Program-made: the position numbers and the translations under genes | NCBI RefSeq assembly: GCF_024448505.1 | Contig: NZ_JAMOHV010000003.1 | Span: forward strand, 248,001 to 312,000 | Direction: 5' to 3' | DNA length: 64,000 nt | Source of the DNA: Stutzerimonas degradans | GTDB lineage: Bacteria; Pseudomonadota; Gammaproteobacteria; Pseudomonadales; Pseudomonadaceae | Notes under the pieces: generated by a model | The model's input: only the letters and a program-made list of their open reading frames with translations | What the model was told of the DNA's origin: nothing | Database searches by the model: none | In this document: positions 38,478-48,317 of the stretch, piece by piece | Layout: every line of letters begins with the position of its first letter | How positions within the stretch are numbered: position 1 is the first letter of the stretch

Positions 38478-38671
38478 CCGCGATCAGCGTTATATGTCCT
38501 ACCTGCGGGGCGCCGGTGGAGTGGGGGGCGCAAAGTCCGCACCGGCCGTTCTGTTGCGAACGCTGCAAACTGATCGATCTTGGGGCGTGGGCTGCCGAGG
38601 AGCATGCAATCCCCGGTGATGGGGTAGAAGACGAGCTGTTCTCTGCTGATCTGCCGCTGTGTGAGCATTGA
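38474..38671 (+). CDS. yacG: DNA gyrase inhibitor/zinc-binding protein YacG
   Basis: A 65-aa zinc-finger protein with four cysteines C8, C11, C27 and C31 (CPTC...CCERC). E. coli YacG binds GyrB and blocks gyrase DNA binding. The C-terminal tail is acidic. It starts with GTG at 38474, overlapping the coaE stop. Confidence 0.94.
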   Translation: MTAISVICPTCGAPVEWGAQSPHRPFCCERCKLIDLGAWAAEEHAIPGDGVEDELFSADLPLCEH

Positions 38672-38716
38672 TCTGGCGCCGGGTAGCAGGCAGAGCCCGG
38701 AGCTTGCAGTGTCAGG

Positions 38717-39400
38717 CTAGCGTTCTTCATCTTTCCAAGGTGCTTGCAGGTAGCGGCTGCGGTTGAAGCGCTCCAGCCAGTCCGGACAGAAAACCACCAA
38801 TGCGGTGATAGCGGTGCCGTTGATGAAGGCTTCCGGAAACATTACCAGCCAGAGATAACCTGCGAAGTCCTCCAGCCAAGGAGGCATCGGATATCTCCCG
38901 TCCACCAGCAGTATGCCTAGCGAGGCCAGCACGCAGAACATCGCCGCCAGTGCCGCTGGGAAGAATCCGGAAAAGAATATAAAGACGAACAGGTTGCGTG
39001 GTTGAGCTCGTTCGACTAGACGTGCGCAGATTACGGTTATCAACACAGGAATAAGAATCAGCAGCGCGCCGTTCATGCCCAGTGCGATCAGATGCTGGTG
39101 ACCGGTGAGCGTCAGGCCGAGTTGCGCGCTGAAGGCGGCGAGGATGGCCAGCGGCCAATCCAGCAAAAGCGTAACGGCGGTCAGTCCGATGAAATGGAAG
39201 GACAGTCCTGAGTCGAAGTCGCGCCGCACCAGCCAGAGCAGGAAGATCGCCAGCATGGCGCCAAACAACAAGTGCTGGCGCCTTGTGTCGCTGAACAGTT
39301 CAACCCACGGCGCGCGCCAGGCAGCCCAAAGCAGGGCGAGCGCATAGATCAACCAGCCCGCGAGAAGGCTGGCCGGCGCGAGCAGGTGCGCAGAGATCAT
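38717..39400 (-). CDS. CbiM-like energy-coupling factor permease, orphan
   Basis: A 227-aa protein with about six or seven membrane segments, of the CbiM-like family of substrate-specific (S) components for cobalt/nickel or unknown substrates; the pattern PEAFINGTAITALVVFCPDW at the C-terminus fits. The N-terminal His-rich metal-binding end of true CbiM is not seen. No ATPase or energising T component lies nearby, so it must use partners elsewhere or work alone. No cobalamin riboswitch motif is visible ahead of it. Substrate is unknown. It converges on yacG over 45 nt. Confidence 0.7.
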   Translation of the reverse strand: MISAHLLAPASLLAGWLIYALALLWAAWRAPWVELFSDTRRQHLLFGAMLAIFLLWLVRRDFDSGLSFHFIGLTAVTLLLDWPLAILAAFSAQLGLTLTGHQHLIALGMNGALLILIPVLITVICARLVERAQPRNLFVFIFFSGFFPAALAAMFCVLASLGILLVDGRYPMPPWLEDFAGYLWLVMFPEAFINGTAITALVVFCPDWLERFNRSRYLQAPWKDEER

Positions 39401-39526
39401 TGAAGGCGATCCTCGGTATTTAGTTTGCGTGCATCTGTTTCAGGAGCGCAGCTTAGCGACAAGGTGGCGCGGGTGTCATTGGGTGTTCGCGCTCGTCGAA
39501 ACGCTAACACGATGGGGTCAGATGAT

Positions 39527-39599
39527 ATTGCCGTAGAGGTGCACCACAAGGTGCGCCAGGTCGGATGGGCAAAAAGGCAGTTGCTATTTCTACGGCAAT
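39527..39599. repeat. nested inverted repeat
   Basis: An 11-bp perfect inverted repeat (ATTGCCGTAGA at 39527-39537 and TCTACGGCAAT at 39589-39599) encloses a small hairpin GCACC-ACAA-GGTGC (39541-39554). The whole 73 nt could fold as one stem with a side hairpin, as a structured RNA or a small mobile element remnant. Confidence 0.6.
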
Positions 39600-39624
39600 C
39601 AGGATAATTCCGCAGCCTGTCGCC

Positions 39625-39673
39625 GGGGATGCCTAGCCTGGTGACGCAAAGAAGGCAGGGGATGCCTAGCCTG
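39625..39673 (+). repeat. 16-bp direct repeat pair
   Basis: The same 16 bases (GGGGATGCCTAGCCTG) occur at 39625-39640 and 39658-39673, 33 nt apart. No gene overlaps them. Confidence 0.8.
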
Positions 39674-39742
39674 CCGAATCACCGCCGTAGCGGACGCGCT
39701 GACCCGAGCCCCCGATAGCGTCTGTTTCCGGCTGTCCTGGCC

Positions 39743-39771
39743 TTGCCAGGGCGAGCACCATTCAGTAAGAT
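39743..39771 (+). promoter_or_regulatory. sigma-70 promoter of rplM-rpsI
   Basis: TTGCCA, 17-nt spacer, TAAGAT lies 42-70 nt before rplM. Spacing is ideal. A start site near 39778 would leave a leader of about 35 nt, the region where L13 autoregulation acts in E. coli. Confidence 0.65.
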
Positions 39772-39812
39772 TCGCCGTCTTATTTTCAGGGCGGCCCCTG
39801 AGGCTATAACGA

Positions 39813-40241
39813 ATGAAGACTTTTACTGCTAAACCGGAAACCGTCAAGCGCGACTGGTTCGTCGTCGACGCTGCCGGCCAGACCCTGGGTCGTCTGGCAA
39901 CCGAAATCGCTAGCCGCCTGCGTGGCAAGCACAAGCCGGAATACACCCCGCACGTCGATACCGGCGACTACATCGTTGTGATCAACGCGGAGCAGGTGCG
40001 TGTTACTGGTGCCAAGACTTCCGACAAGATGTACTACTCTCACTCCGGTTTTCCGGGTGGCATCAAGTCGATCAACTTCGAGAAGCTGATCGCCAAGGCG
40101 CCCGAGCGCGTGATCGAGACTGCGGTAAAAGGCATGCTGCCAAAGAACCCGCTGGGTCGCGACATGTATCGTAAGCTGAAGGTGTACAAGGGTGCCAACC
40201 ACCCGCACTCCGCTCAGCAGCCCCAAGAACTGAAGATTTAA
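39813..40241 (+). CDS. rplM: 50S ribosomal protein L13
   Basis: 142-aa L13, an early assembly protein of the 50S subunit. The family pattern [30 protein letters not shown] and the C-terminal HPHSAQQPQ are clear. It is cotranscribed with rpsI 14 nt downstream, as in most bacteria. Confidence 0.99.
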   Translation: MKTFTAKPETVKRDWFVVDAAGQTLGRLATEIASRLRGKHKPEYTPHVDTGDYIVVINAEQVRVTGAKTSDKMYYSHSGFPGGIKSINFEKLIAKAPERVIETAVKGMLPKNPLGRDMYRKLKVYKGANHPHSAQQPQELKI

Positions 40242-40255
40242 CGGAATAGTTCATT

Positions 40256-40648
40256 ATGTCGGCGACTCAAAATTACGGCACTGGCCGTCGCAAGACTGCA
40301 ACCGCACGCGTTTTCCTGCGTCCGGGTACTGGCAAGATTTCGATCAACAATCGTGAGCTGGATAACTTCTTTGGTCGCGAAACCGCGCGCATGGTGGTTC
40401 GTCAGCCGCTCGAGCTGACTGCCACTGCCGAGAAGTTCGATGTGTACGTTACTGTTCTTGGTGGCGGTGTGACTGGCCAAGCTGGCGCTATCCGCCATGG
40501 CATCACCCGTGCGCTGATCTCTTATGATGAGACTCTGCGTAGCCCGCTGCGCAAAGCTGGTTTCGTTACTCGCGATGCTCGCGAGGTAGAGCGTAAGAAG
40601 ATCGGCCTGCGCAAAGCGCGTAAGCGTCCGCAGTACTCCAAGCGCTAA
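40256..40648 (+). CDS. rpsI: 30S ribosomal protein S9
   Basis: 130-aa S9, whose C-terminal tail reaches the P-site t[18 protein letters not shown] opens the protein, and the [11 protein letters not shown] tail is intact with its terminal Lys-Arg. A strong terminator closes the two-gene operon. Confidence 0.99.
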   Translation: MSATQNYGTGRRKTATARVFLRPGTGKISINNRELDNFFGRETARMVVRQPLELTATAEKFDVYVTVLGGGVTGQAGAIRHGITRALISYDETLRSPLRKAGFVTRDAREVERKKIGLRKARKRPQYSKR

Positions 40649-40663
40649 CAAGCGCTTCAAAAG

Positions 40664-40697
40664 AACGCCCGGCTCCGCAAGGTCCGGGCGTTTTTTT
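40664..40697 (+). terminator. terminator of rplM-rpsI
   Basis: Stem ACGCCCGG / CCGGGCGT followed by seven T. An additional AAGCGC / GCGCTT dyad straddles the rpsI stop. Confidence 0.9.
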
Positions 40698-40785
40698 ATG
40701 GGCGAGGTATTCGCTGCGACAGCATGTCGCGCGCCGGAGGCCGCGATCCTGTAGGGCTCCAGCCGATTTGTGTCAGGCTATTGCC

Positions 40786-40814
40786 TTGTCAGGAGGGGGG
40801 CTTTTCTTTACCAT
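40786..40814 (+). promoter_or_regulatory. possible petABC promoter
   Basis: TTGTCA, 17-nt spacer, TACCAT about 85 nt ahead of petA. The -35 is good, the -10 moderate. Confidence 0.45.
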
Positions 40815-40853
40815 TTGGCGAATTTTTCGCGGCCCGATTTTACGTAGTAAATG

Positions 40854-40869
40854 CCTGCTTCCAAGCAGG
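40854..40869 (+). repeat. hairpin in the petA leader
   Basis: CCTGCTT-CC-AAGCAGG, a perfect 7-bp inverted repeat 28 nt before the petA ATG, preceded by a TTTAC-GTA-GTAAA dyad (40839-40851). It may be an operator or a leader structure. Confidence 0.45.
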
Positions 40870-40897
40870 TCATAAGAAGCTGATGGGAGACGACTGA

Positions 40898-41491
40898 ATG
40901 AGCAATGACGGCGTGAATGCTGGCCGGCGTCGCTTCCTCGTAGCCGCCACTTCGGTGGTAGGTGCTGCAGGAGCGGTGGGTGCCGCGGTCCCGTTCGTGG
41001 GATCGTGGTTCCCGAGTGCCAAGGCCAAGGCTGCCGGTGCACCGGTGAGAGTGAATGTCAGCAAAATCGAGCCGGGACAGCAGATGGTCGCCGAGTGGCG
41101 GGGTCAGCCGGTATTTATCGTGCGTCGCACCGAGGAGGTGCTCGGCAATCTGGAGAAGCTGACTGCTCAGGTGGCCGACCCTGAGTCCAAGGCGTCGGTG
41201 CAGCCGACATATGTCGATCCGAAGAACCGTGCGATCAAGCCGGAACTGCTGGTGGTCGTCGGACTTTGCACCCATCTGGGGTGCGCGCCGTCCTTCCGTC
41301 CTGAAGTGGCAGCGGCTGACCTCGGTGCTGATTGGCTGGGCGGCTACTTCTGTCCTTGCCACGGCTCCAAGTACGACATGGCTGGACGTGTTTACAAGGC
41401 GCAGCCCGCTCCGTTGAACCTGCCGGTGCCCCCGCACACGTACGAAACCGATAATGTCATCATTATCGGCGTGGACCAGGAGAAAGCCTGA
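40898..41491 (+). CDS. petA: Ubiquinol-cytochrome c reductase iron-sulfur subunit (Rieske)
   Basis: The Rieske subunit of the cytochrome bc1 complex passes electrons from quinol to cytochrome c1. The 197-aa protein has a twin-arginine leader (GRRRFLVAATSVVGAAG, kept as the membrane anchor) and both [2Fe-2S] motifs: CTHLGC near 124 and CPCHGS near 152. Its stop overlaps the petB start by one base, so the three subunits are tightly coexpressed. Confidence 0.98.
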   Translation: MSNDGVNAGRRRFLVAATSVVGAAGAVGAAVPFVGSWFPSAKAKAAGAPVRVNVSKIEPGQQMVAEWRGQPVFIVRRTEEVLGNLEKLTAQVADPESKASVQPTYVDPKNRAIKPELLVVVGLCTHLGCAPSFRPEVAAADLGADWLGGYFCPCHGSKYDMAGRVYKAQPAPLNLPVPPHTYETDNVIIIGVDQEKA

Positions 41492-42702
41492 TGAGCAAGT
41501 TCATGGAATGGGTCGATGCCCGCTTCCCCGCGACGAAAATGTGGGAAGACCATCTGTCCAAGTATTACGCGCCGAAGAACTTCAACTTCTTCTACTTCTT
41601 TGGTTCGCTGGCTCTGTTGGTTCTGGTCAACCAGATACTGACCGGTGTCTGGCTGACGATGAGCTTCGAGCCTTCGGCCGAAGGCGCCTTCGCGTCCGTC
41701 GAGTACATCATGCGCGACGTGGAGTACGGCTGGATCATCCGCTACCTGCACTCCACCGGCGCTTCGGCGTTCTTTGTGGTGGTGTATCTGCATATGTTCC
41801 GTGGTCTGCTCTACGGTTCGTACCAGAAGCCGCGCGAGCTGGTGTGGATCTTCGGCATGATGATTTACCTGGCGCTGATGGCCGAAGCCTTCATGGGTTA
41901 TCTGCTGCCTTGGGGGCAGATGTCCTACTGGGGTGCCCAGGTGATCATTTCGCTGTTCGGTGCCATTCCGGTCATCGGCGACGATCTGACTCAGTGGATC
42001 CGTGGTGACTATCTGATCTCCGGCATCACGCTGAACCGTTTCTTTGCACTGCACGTGATTGCTCTGCCGATCGTGATTCTCGGGCTGGTCGTGCTGCACA
42101 TCCTGGCGCTGCACGAAGTCGGTTCGAACAACCCGCTGGGCGTCGACATCAAGAAGACCAAGGACGAAAACGGCGTACCGCTGGACGGTATTCCGTTCCA
42201 TCCGTATTACACCGTCAAAGACATCGTCGGTGTGGTGGTGTTCCTGTTCGTTTTCTGCGCCATCGTGTTCTTCTTCCCTGAAATGGGTGGCTATTTCCTC
42301 GAGAAGCCGAACTTCGAGGTGGCTAACGCATTTAAGACACCTGCGCACATTGCACCAGTTTGGTACTTCACTCCGTTCTACGCGATTCTGCGCGCGGTTC
42401 CGGACAAGCTGTTGGGCGTAGTGGCGATGGGGGCTTCGATTGCGGTGCTGTTCGTGCTGCCGTGGCTCGATCGCAGCCCGGTCAAGTCCATGAAGTACAA
42501 GGGTTGGATGAGCAAGATCGCGCTGCTGGCCTTCTGCATCGCCTTCGTGATCCTGGGTGTTCTGGGTGTTCTCGCGCCTACTCCGGAGCGCACGTTGCTG
42601 GCTCGGATCTGTACTGTTATTTACTTCGGATACTTCGTTCTGATGCCGTTCTACACCCGGCTCGAGAAGACCAAAGTGGTTCCGCAAAGGGTGGATGGCT
42701 GA
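41491..42702 (+). CDS. petB: Ubiquinol-cytochrome c reductase cytochrome b
   Basis: Cytochrome b carries the two b hemes and both quinone sites. The 403-aa protein has eight membrane helices in pattern, the heme-ligand histidines in RYLHSTGASAFFVVVYLHMFRG and FALHVIALPIVILGLVVLHILALH, and the PEW-like motif changed to FHPYYTVKDIVG before the last helices. The sequence is full length, not split into b6 and subunit IV. It overlaps petC by one base. Confidence 0.97.
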   Translation: MSKFMEWVDARFPATKMWEDHLSKYYAPKNFNFFYFFGSLALLVLVNQILTGVWLTMSFEPSAEGAFASVEYIMRDVEYGWIIRYLHSTGASAFFVVVYLHMFRGLLYGSYQKPRELVWIFGMMIYLALMAEAFMGYLLPWGQMSYWGAQVIISLFGAIPVIGDDLTQWIRGDYLISGITLNRFFALHVIALPIVILGLVVLHILALHEVGSNNPLGVDIKKTKDENGVPLDGIPFHPYYTVKDIVGVVVFLFVFCAIVFFFPEMGGYFLEKPNFEVANAFKTPAHIAPVWYFTPFYAILRAVPDKLLGVVAMGASIAVLFVLPWLDRSPVKSMKYKGWMSKIALLAFCIAFVILGVLGVLAPTPERTLLARICTVIYFGYFVLMPFYTRLEKTKVVPQRVDG

Positions 42703-43481
42703 TGAAAAAGCAATTTGCTGCATTGATTCTCGCGATTCTGCCGGTCTTTGCGTTCGCGGCCGGCACCGAGCCTCACCTGGACAAGGTCGAGATCGATCTG
42801 ACCGATAAGGCCGCGATGCAGGATGGTCTGAAGACGTTCGCCAACTACTGCATGGGCTGCCATGGAACGCAGTATCAGCGTTATGAGCGTGTCGCTACCG
42901 ATCTCGGAATTCCGGAAGACATCATGATGAAGAATGTCGTCTTCACTGGCGCCAAGTTCGGTGATCATATGAAGACCGGCATGAAGGCCGAAGACGCCAA
43001 GGTCTGGTTCGGTGCTCCGCCGCCGGATCTGACGCTGGTTGCGCGCGTTCGTGGCAATGACTGGGTGTATACCTACATGCGCAGCTTCTATGAAGACCCG
43101 GCCCGCCCATACGGGGTCAACAACACGGTGTTCCCGAACGTCGGTATGCCGCACGTGCTGGCACCGCTGCAGGGCCGCCGCGTAATGGGTTGCAAGCAGG
43201 TGCAGGTCGTTGAGGACGGACGCAAGCAGTTCGATCCGCTGACCGGCACGCCGATCACTCAGGAAGCTTGCGATCAGATGATTGTGGAGCCGGGTACTGG
43301 CACCCTGAGCGAGGCGGAGTACGACGAGAAGATCAAGAATCTGGTGACCTTCCTGGCTTACTCGGCCAACCCGGTCAAGCTGGAAAGTCAGCGCATCGGC
43401 ACCTACGTGCTGCTGTTCCTGGCATTCTTCTTCGTGTTCGCCTACCTGCTCAAGCGTGAGTACTGGAAAGACGTTCACTAA
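42702..43481 (+). CDS. petC: Ubiquinol-cytochrome c reductase cytochrome c1
   Basis: Cytochrome c1 passes electrons on to soluble cytochrome c. The 259-aa precursor has a Sec signal peptide (KKQFAALILAILPVFAFAA, cleaved near residue 20), a heme c site CMGCH at 50-54, a likely axial Met in PNVGMPHVL, and a C-terminal anchor helix (LLFLAFFFVFAYLL). ATG 42702 is set by the signal peptide; a longer open frame upstream overlaps petB in another frame and is rejected. Confidence 0.97.
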   Translation: MKKQFAALILAILPVFAFAAGTEPHLDKVEIDLTDKAAMQDGLKTFANYCMGCHGTQYQRYERVATDLGIPEDIMMKNVVFTGAKFGDHMKTGMKAEDAKVWFGAPPPDLTLVARVRGNDWVYTYMRSFYEDPARPYGVNNTVFPNVGMPHVLAPLQGRRVMGCKQVQVVEDGRKQFDPLTGTPITQEACDQMIVEPGTGTLSEAEYDEKIKNLVTFLAYSANPVKLESQRIGTYVLLFLAFFFVFAYLLKREYWKDVH

Positions 43482-43506
43482 GTACTCTGCTGTTCAAGCT
43501 GCACCT

Positions 43507-43537
43507 CACGCGCGCCCAATGGGCGCGCGTGTTTTTT
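43507..43537 (+). terminator. terminator of petABC
   Basis: 11-bp perfect stem CACGCGCGCCC / GGGCGCGCGTG with loop AAT and six T, 25 nt after the petC stop. Confidence 0.92.
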
Positions 43538-43569
43538 CTGCTTTCGGATAACCGCATGAGGAAGGACCT

Positions 43570-44187
43570 ATGGCTGCAGCCAACCGCTTGGCCTGCTATT
43601 CCGATCCTGCCGATCATTACTCTCATCGAGTGCGCCTTGCGCTTGCGGAGAAGGGCGTCGCTGTCGAGGTCATTGATGTTCAGGCGGGGCAGTGCCCGGC
43701 GAGGCTGGCCGAGCTGAACCCCTACGCTGGCGTACCAACGCTGGTTGACCGTGATCTGGTGCTGTATGAGCCAGGGGTCATCCTTGAATATCTAGAGGAG
43801 CGTTATCCGCACCCGCCGCTGCTGCCGGTCTATCCGGTGGCGCGCGCCCACACGCGGTTGCTGGTGCATCGTATCCAGCGGGACTGGTGTTCGTTGGTTG
43901 ACCGCATCCTGGATCGGCGTACCCGTGAAGAGGCGCGCACGCAGGCGCGCAAGGAGCTCAGGGAAAGCCTGAGCGGTGTTTCGCCGGTTTTCGCGGAGAA
44001 GCCGTACTTCATGAGCGATGAGATGAGCGTTGTCGATTGCTGCTTGTTGCCGATTCTCTGGAGATTGCCGGTGCTCGGAGTTGAGCTGCCGCGAGCGTCC
44101 CGACCGTTGCTTGGCTACATGGAGCGCAACTTCGCCCGCGAGGCTTTCCAGGCTAGTGTTTCATCCATTGAGCGCACTATGCGTTGA
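43570..44187 (+). CDS. sspA: Stringent starvation protein A
   Basis: SspA is a GST-fold protein without GST activity that binds RNA polymerase and activates stationary-phase and acid-tolerance genes. The 205-aa protein has a thioredoxin-like N-terminal domain ([54 protein letters not shown]) and an all-helical C-terminal domain. ATG 43570 follows GGAAGGAC. It is 13 nt upstream of sspB and separated from petC by a terminator. Confidence 0.96.
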   Translation: MAAANRLACYSDPADHYSHRVRLALAEKGVAVEVIDVQAGQCPARLAELNPYAGVPTLVDRDLVLYEPGVILEYLEERYPHPPLLPVYPVARAHTRLLVHRIQRDWCSLVDRILDRRTREEARTQARKELRESLSGVSPVFAEKPYFMSDEMSVVDCCLLPILWRLPVLGVELPRASRPLLGYMERNFAREAFQASVSSIERTMR

Positions 44188-44200
44188 AGGAGGCTTTCAC

Positions 44201-44608
44201 ATGAATTCGAGTCGCCCTTATCTGGTCCGAGCGCTTTACGAATGGATTGTTGATAACGATTGCACGCCCCATCTGTTGGTCGATGCCGAATACCGCGGGG
44301 TGCAGATTCCGGCCGGTTTTGCCAACGACGGTCAGATCGTGCTGAATGTGGCGCCGAGTGCGGTGCGCAATCTGCAAATGGACAATGAGGCGGTAAGCTT
44401 CGAGGGGCGCTTCGGTGGTGTATCGCATTCCTTGTACATTCCCGCTGGTGCGGTGATGGCCATCTACGCGCGCGAGAACGGACAAGGTATGGTCTTTGAG
44501 ATTGAGCCGACATCCCCGGACGATTCGCCTGCTGATGGGGGCGGCGCGGTGGATGGCGAGGGCGGCCAGCGTCCGGCGGGTCGGCCGAGTCTGAAGGTTG
44601 TTAAGTAA
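44201..44608 (+). CDS. sspB: ClpXP protease specificity-enhancing factor SspB
   Basis: SspB is the adaptor that tethers ssrA-tagged peptides to ClpX. The 135-aa protein has the compact tag-binding domain (RPYLVRALYEWIVDNDCTPHLLVDA; LNVAPSAVRNLQMDNEAVSFEGRFGG) and, after a Gly/Asp-rich linker, the C-terminal ClpX-binding tail RPSLKVVK. AAGGAGGC is 8 nt before ATG 44201; the long upstream extension lies in the sspA frame shadow. Confidence 0.96.
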   Translation: MNSSRPYLVRALYEWIVDNDCTPHLLVDAEYRGVQIPAGFANDGQIVLNVAPSAVRNLQMDNEAVSFEGRFGGVSHSLYIPAGAVMAIYARENGQGMVFEIEPTSPDDSPADGGGAVDGEGGQRPAGRPSLKVVK

Positions 44609-44699
44609 GGGCGGCGGAATCGGCGGAATCGGGGGCGAGGTTGGCTAAGCGCGCCGAAAGGCGGGAGCTGCTGAGGTGCTTGCGGTTTCTCTCGCACTC

Positions 44700-44750
44700 C
44701 GGAAAGCGACCGTTTCGTTTCTGCTCACGTGGCAGCCGAGGTGCTTTCCG
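44700..44750. terminator. hairpin between convergent sspB and the BON lipoprotein gene
   Basis: CGGAAAGC (44700-44707) pairs with GCTTTCCG (44743-44750) and encloses a near-palindrome centred on CACGTG (44721-44735). It may end transcription from both sides. The gap also has a 9-bp tandem repeat (GGCGGAATC twice, 44616-44633). No T-tract. Confidence 0.4.
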
Positions 44751-44776
44751 CAGCTCGGCCACCTGCTGACTGATCG

Positions 44777-46380
<1,604 letters not shown>

Positions 46381-46384
<4 letters not shown>

Positions 46385-48198
46385 GGCAAAGGATTGAGTG
46401 GCAGGCGTTCGACTTGACCGTCGCGAAATTGCGCCCAAGGCAGCTGTCGTTCGATGCGTTGCTGCGGATTGAGACTCAGTGTGCCGGACAGTCCGTCCAG
46501 CTGCGTATTCGGCAGCGCCAGCAGCTGATTCAGTCGCGGGGCGAGCAGGTAGGCATCGGCGCCCATTGCGTACAGGCGTCCCAGGCTGCCCGCGGCCTGC
46601 GGCCACTGTCGCTCGATCTGTTGGCGCAGCGGGAGCTGTGGATCGAGTAGCCACGGTGTTTCAGCGAAGCGGATGCCGTCGAGATCGAGATACTGGGTAC
46701 GGTTCTGATTCGCCGCGTGCAGGTGTGATGTGGCGTAAACCGGGATGTCGCCGGCGTACTGGAAGATCAGCGTCGGGCGGACTTGCTGGGCTTGCTGCGG
46801 AGTGGCCGCAAGGAAGATGAAGTCGACATCCTGGCGGCGTGTGGGCTGACTGCTCACATCCTTGCCGAGCGTGTTCTGCACGCTCTGCGCGCGCGATTCG
46901 CTGTTGCGCAGCTGGAGCAGTGCGGCTATCTGGTTGGCTAGTTCCACGGGTTCTGCCAGCGGCTCGGCGGCGACCAGCGTACCGCCGGCATCCTCCCAGC
47001 TCTGACGGAAGGCTGCGAGGATGCGCGCACCCCATTCGCCGCGAGGGGCCAAGGCTATGGCGCGGCGATGGCCGTCCGCCCATGCGCGCCGGGCTACTTC
47101 GCGCGCTTCGTCTTCGGCTGCCAGGCCGAACTGGAACAGTTGTGGCGGTGTGTTCTGGCCTGCGTCGCTGTAATTGAGCGCCAGCGTTGTGATCGGCAGA
47201 CGCTCGCGCTCGCTTAGCTGGCGTACCAGATCTTTTTCCAGTGGGCCGATGATGAGCTGGACACCATCTGTTTGCGCCTGCTGATAGACCGCGTCCAACG
47301 AGGAAATACGCGAGCTGTCGTAGAGTTCGATCCGCAAGTCGGCTGCGCCTGCCTGCTGGGCCTGCAAGTGTGCGGCAAGGAAGCCGTCGCGCAACGCCTG
47401 CGCCACGGACGCCAGCTGGCCCTGCATCGGCAGCAGGAGGGCGACGTGCGTAAGCGGCTGATCGGCGAGCTGGCGTAGCTGCTCGAGCGCCGCCGGCAGC
47501 TGTTTGGCGGCGGGGTGTTGAGGGTGCTGCGCGACCCAGCTGTCGATCGCTCGTTGCTGCTGCGCGAGGGTGCCGGCCTGTTTCACCGCTGCTGCGAGAG
47601 ATAGCCAGCCGTCAAGATCGGTATCGCCACCAGCACCTTGGCTTTCCCCGGCCGGCAGTGCGGAAAGCAGGGCCCAGATCGCCTCATGGTTTTCCTTCGC
47701 TGCGGTGCCGCTGAGCAGCGGGGCGGTGAAGATGCGCTCACGTGCGGCGGCCAGCATCTGCCCATTGGCTTCCAGCATCCGTGCGCGAGCCGTCTGGCTG
47801 CGAATTTGCTGGTCGACCGGCAGCTCACCGAGGCGCTCGAAAGCCGGATGCGCCAGTGCTTGCTGAGCCTGTTGTGGTTGCCCCTCGCTCAGTGCGATTT
47901 CGGCCAAAAGGGTGCTGGCAAAGATCTGTTGGGCGGGCTTCAGGTTGTCCAGTGGCACCTGTTCGAGAATGCCTCGGGCCCGTGCTGTCTCGCCCTTGGC
48001 GAGACTCTGATCGGCCGCTGCCAGGCGCAACTCGGCGGCTTTCGCAGGATCGCTCTGATCGGCCTGCTGCAACAATTGCTGCGTCGTGGTCTGCGGTGTG
48101 CGCGGCAGCTCACCCAGCGTGGATGAGGGGGAACTGGCGCAGGCCGTGAGTAGTGCGACGAGGCCGAGAGTCAGCAGCGGGCGTAGGCGAGCCATCAT
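46381..48198 (-). CDS. lpoA: Penicillin-binding protein activator LpoA
   Basis: LpoA is an outer-membrane lipoprotein that spans the periplasm and activates the bifunctional synthase PBP1A. The 605-aa product has a signal peptide with lipobox LLTACA (Cys 18-19), an N-terminal TPR-like region and a C-terminal periplasmic-binding-protein-like domain (HVALLLPMQGQLASVAQALRDGFLAA; GVQLIIGPLEKD). ATG 48198 is taken because AGGAA lies 7 nt before it. It is translationally linked to yraN. Confidence 0.93.
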
Positions 48199-48317
48199 GT
48201 AATCGTTCCTGAAGGCAAATGGCGAAATGCGCGGATTGTACCCAAGCACCGGCGCGGTCGCGATGTTGCGGCAGGCAATAGGGCTACAATGCGTGCTTTT
48301 GTGATGAGGTAAGCCCT

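Larger units (their letters stand above)
39401..39812. other. 412-nt gap between CbiM-like gene and rplM
   Basis: No coding feature convinces me. The stretch holds the nested inverted repeat (39527-39599), the paired direct repeats (39625-39673) and the rplM promoter (39743-39771). The first ~110 nt should carry the promoter of the leftward permease gene, but I cannot pick it out. Confidence 0.6.

Noticed and set aside
39401-39600. cobalamin riboswitch ahead of the CbiM-like gene
   Set aside because: No B12-box (GCCACTG) or its neighbours found on the minus strand; the nested repeat does not match the class.
42360-42701. N-terminal extension of petC
   Set aside because: Overlaps petB in another frame; the signal peptide starts at ATG 42702.
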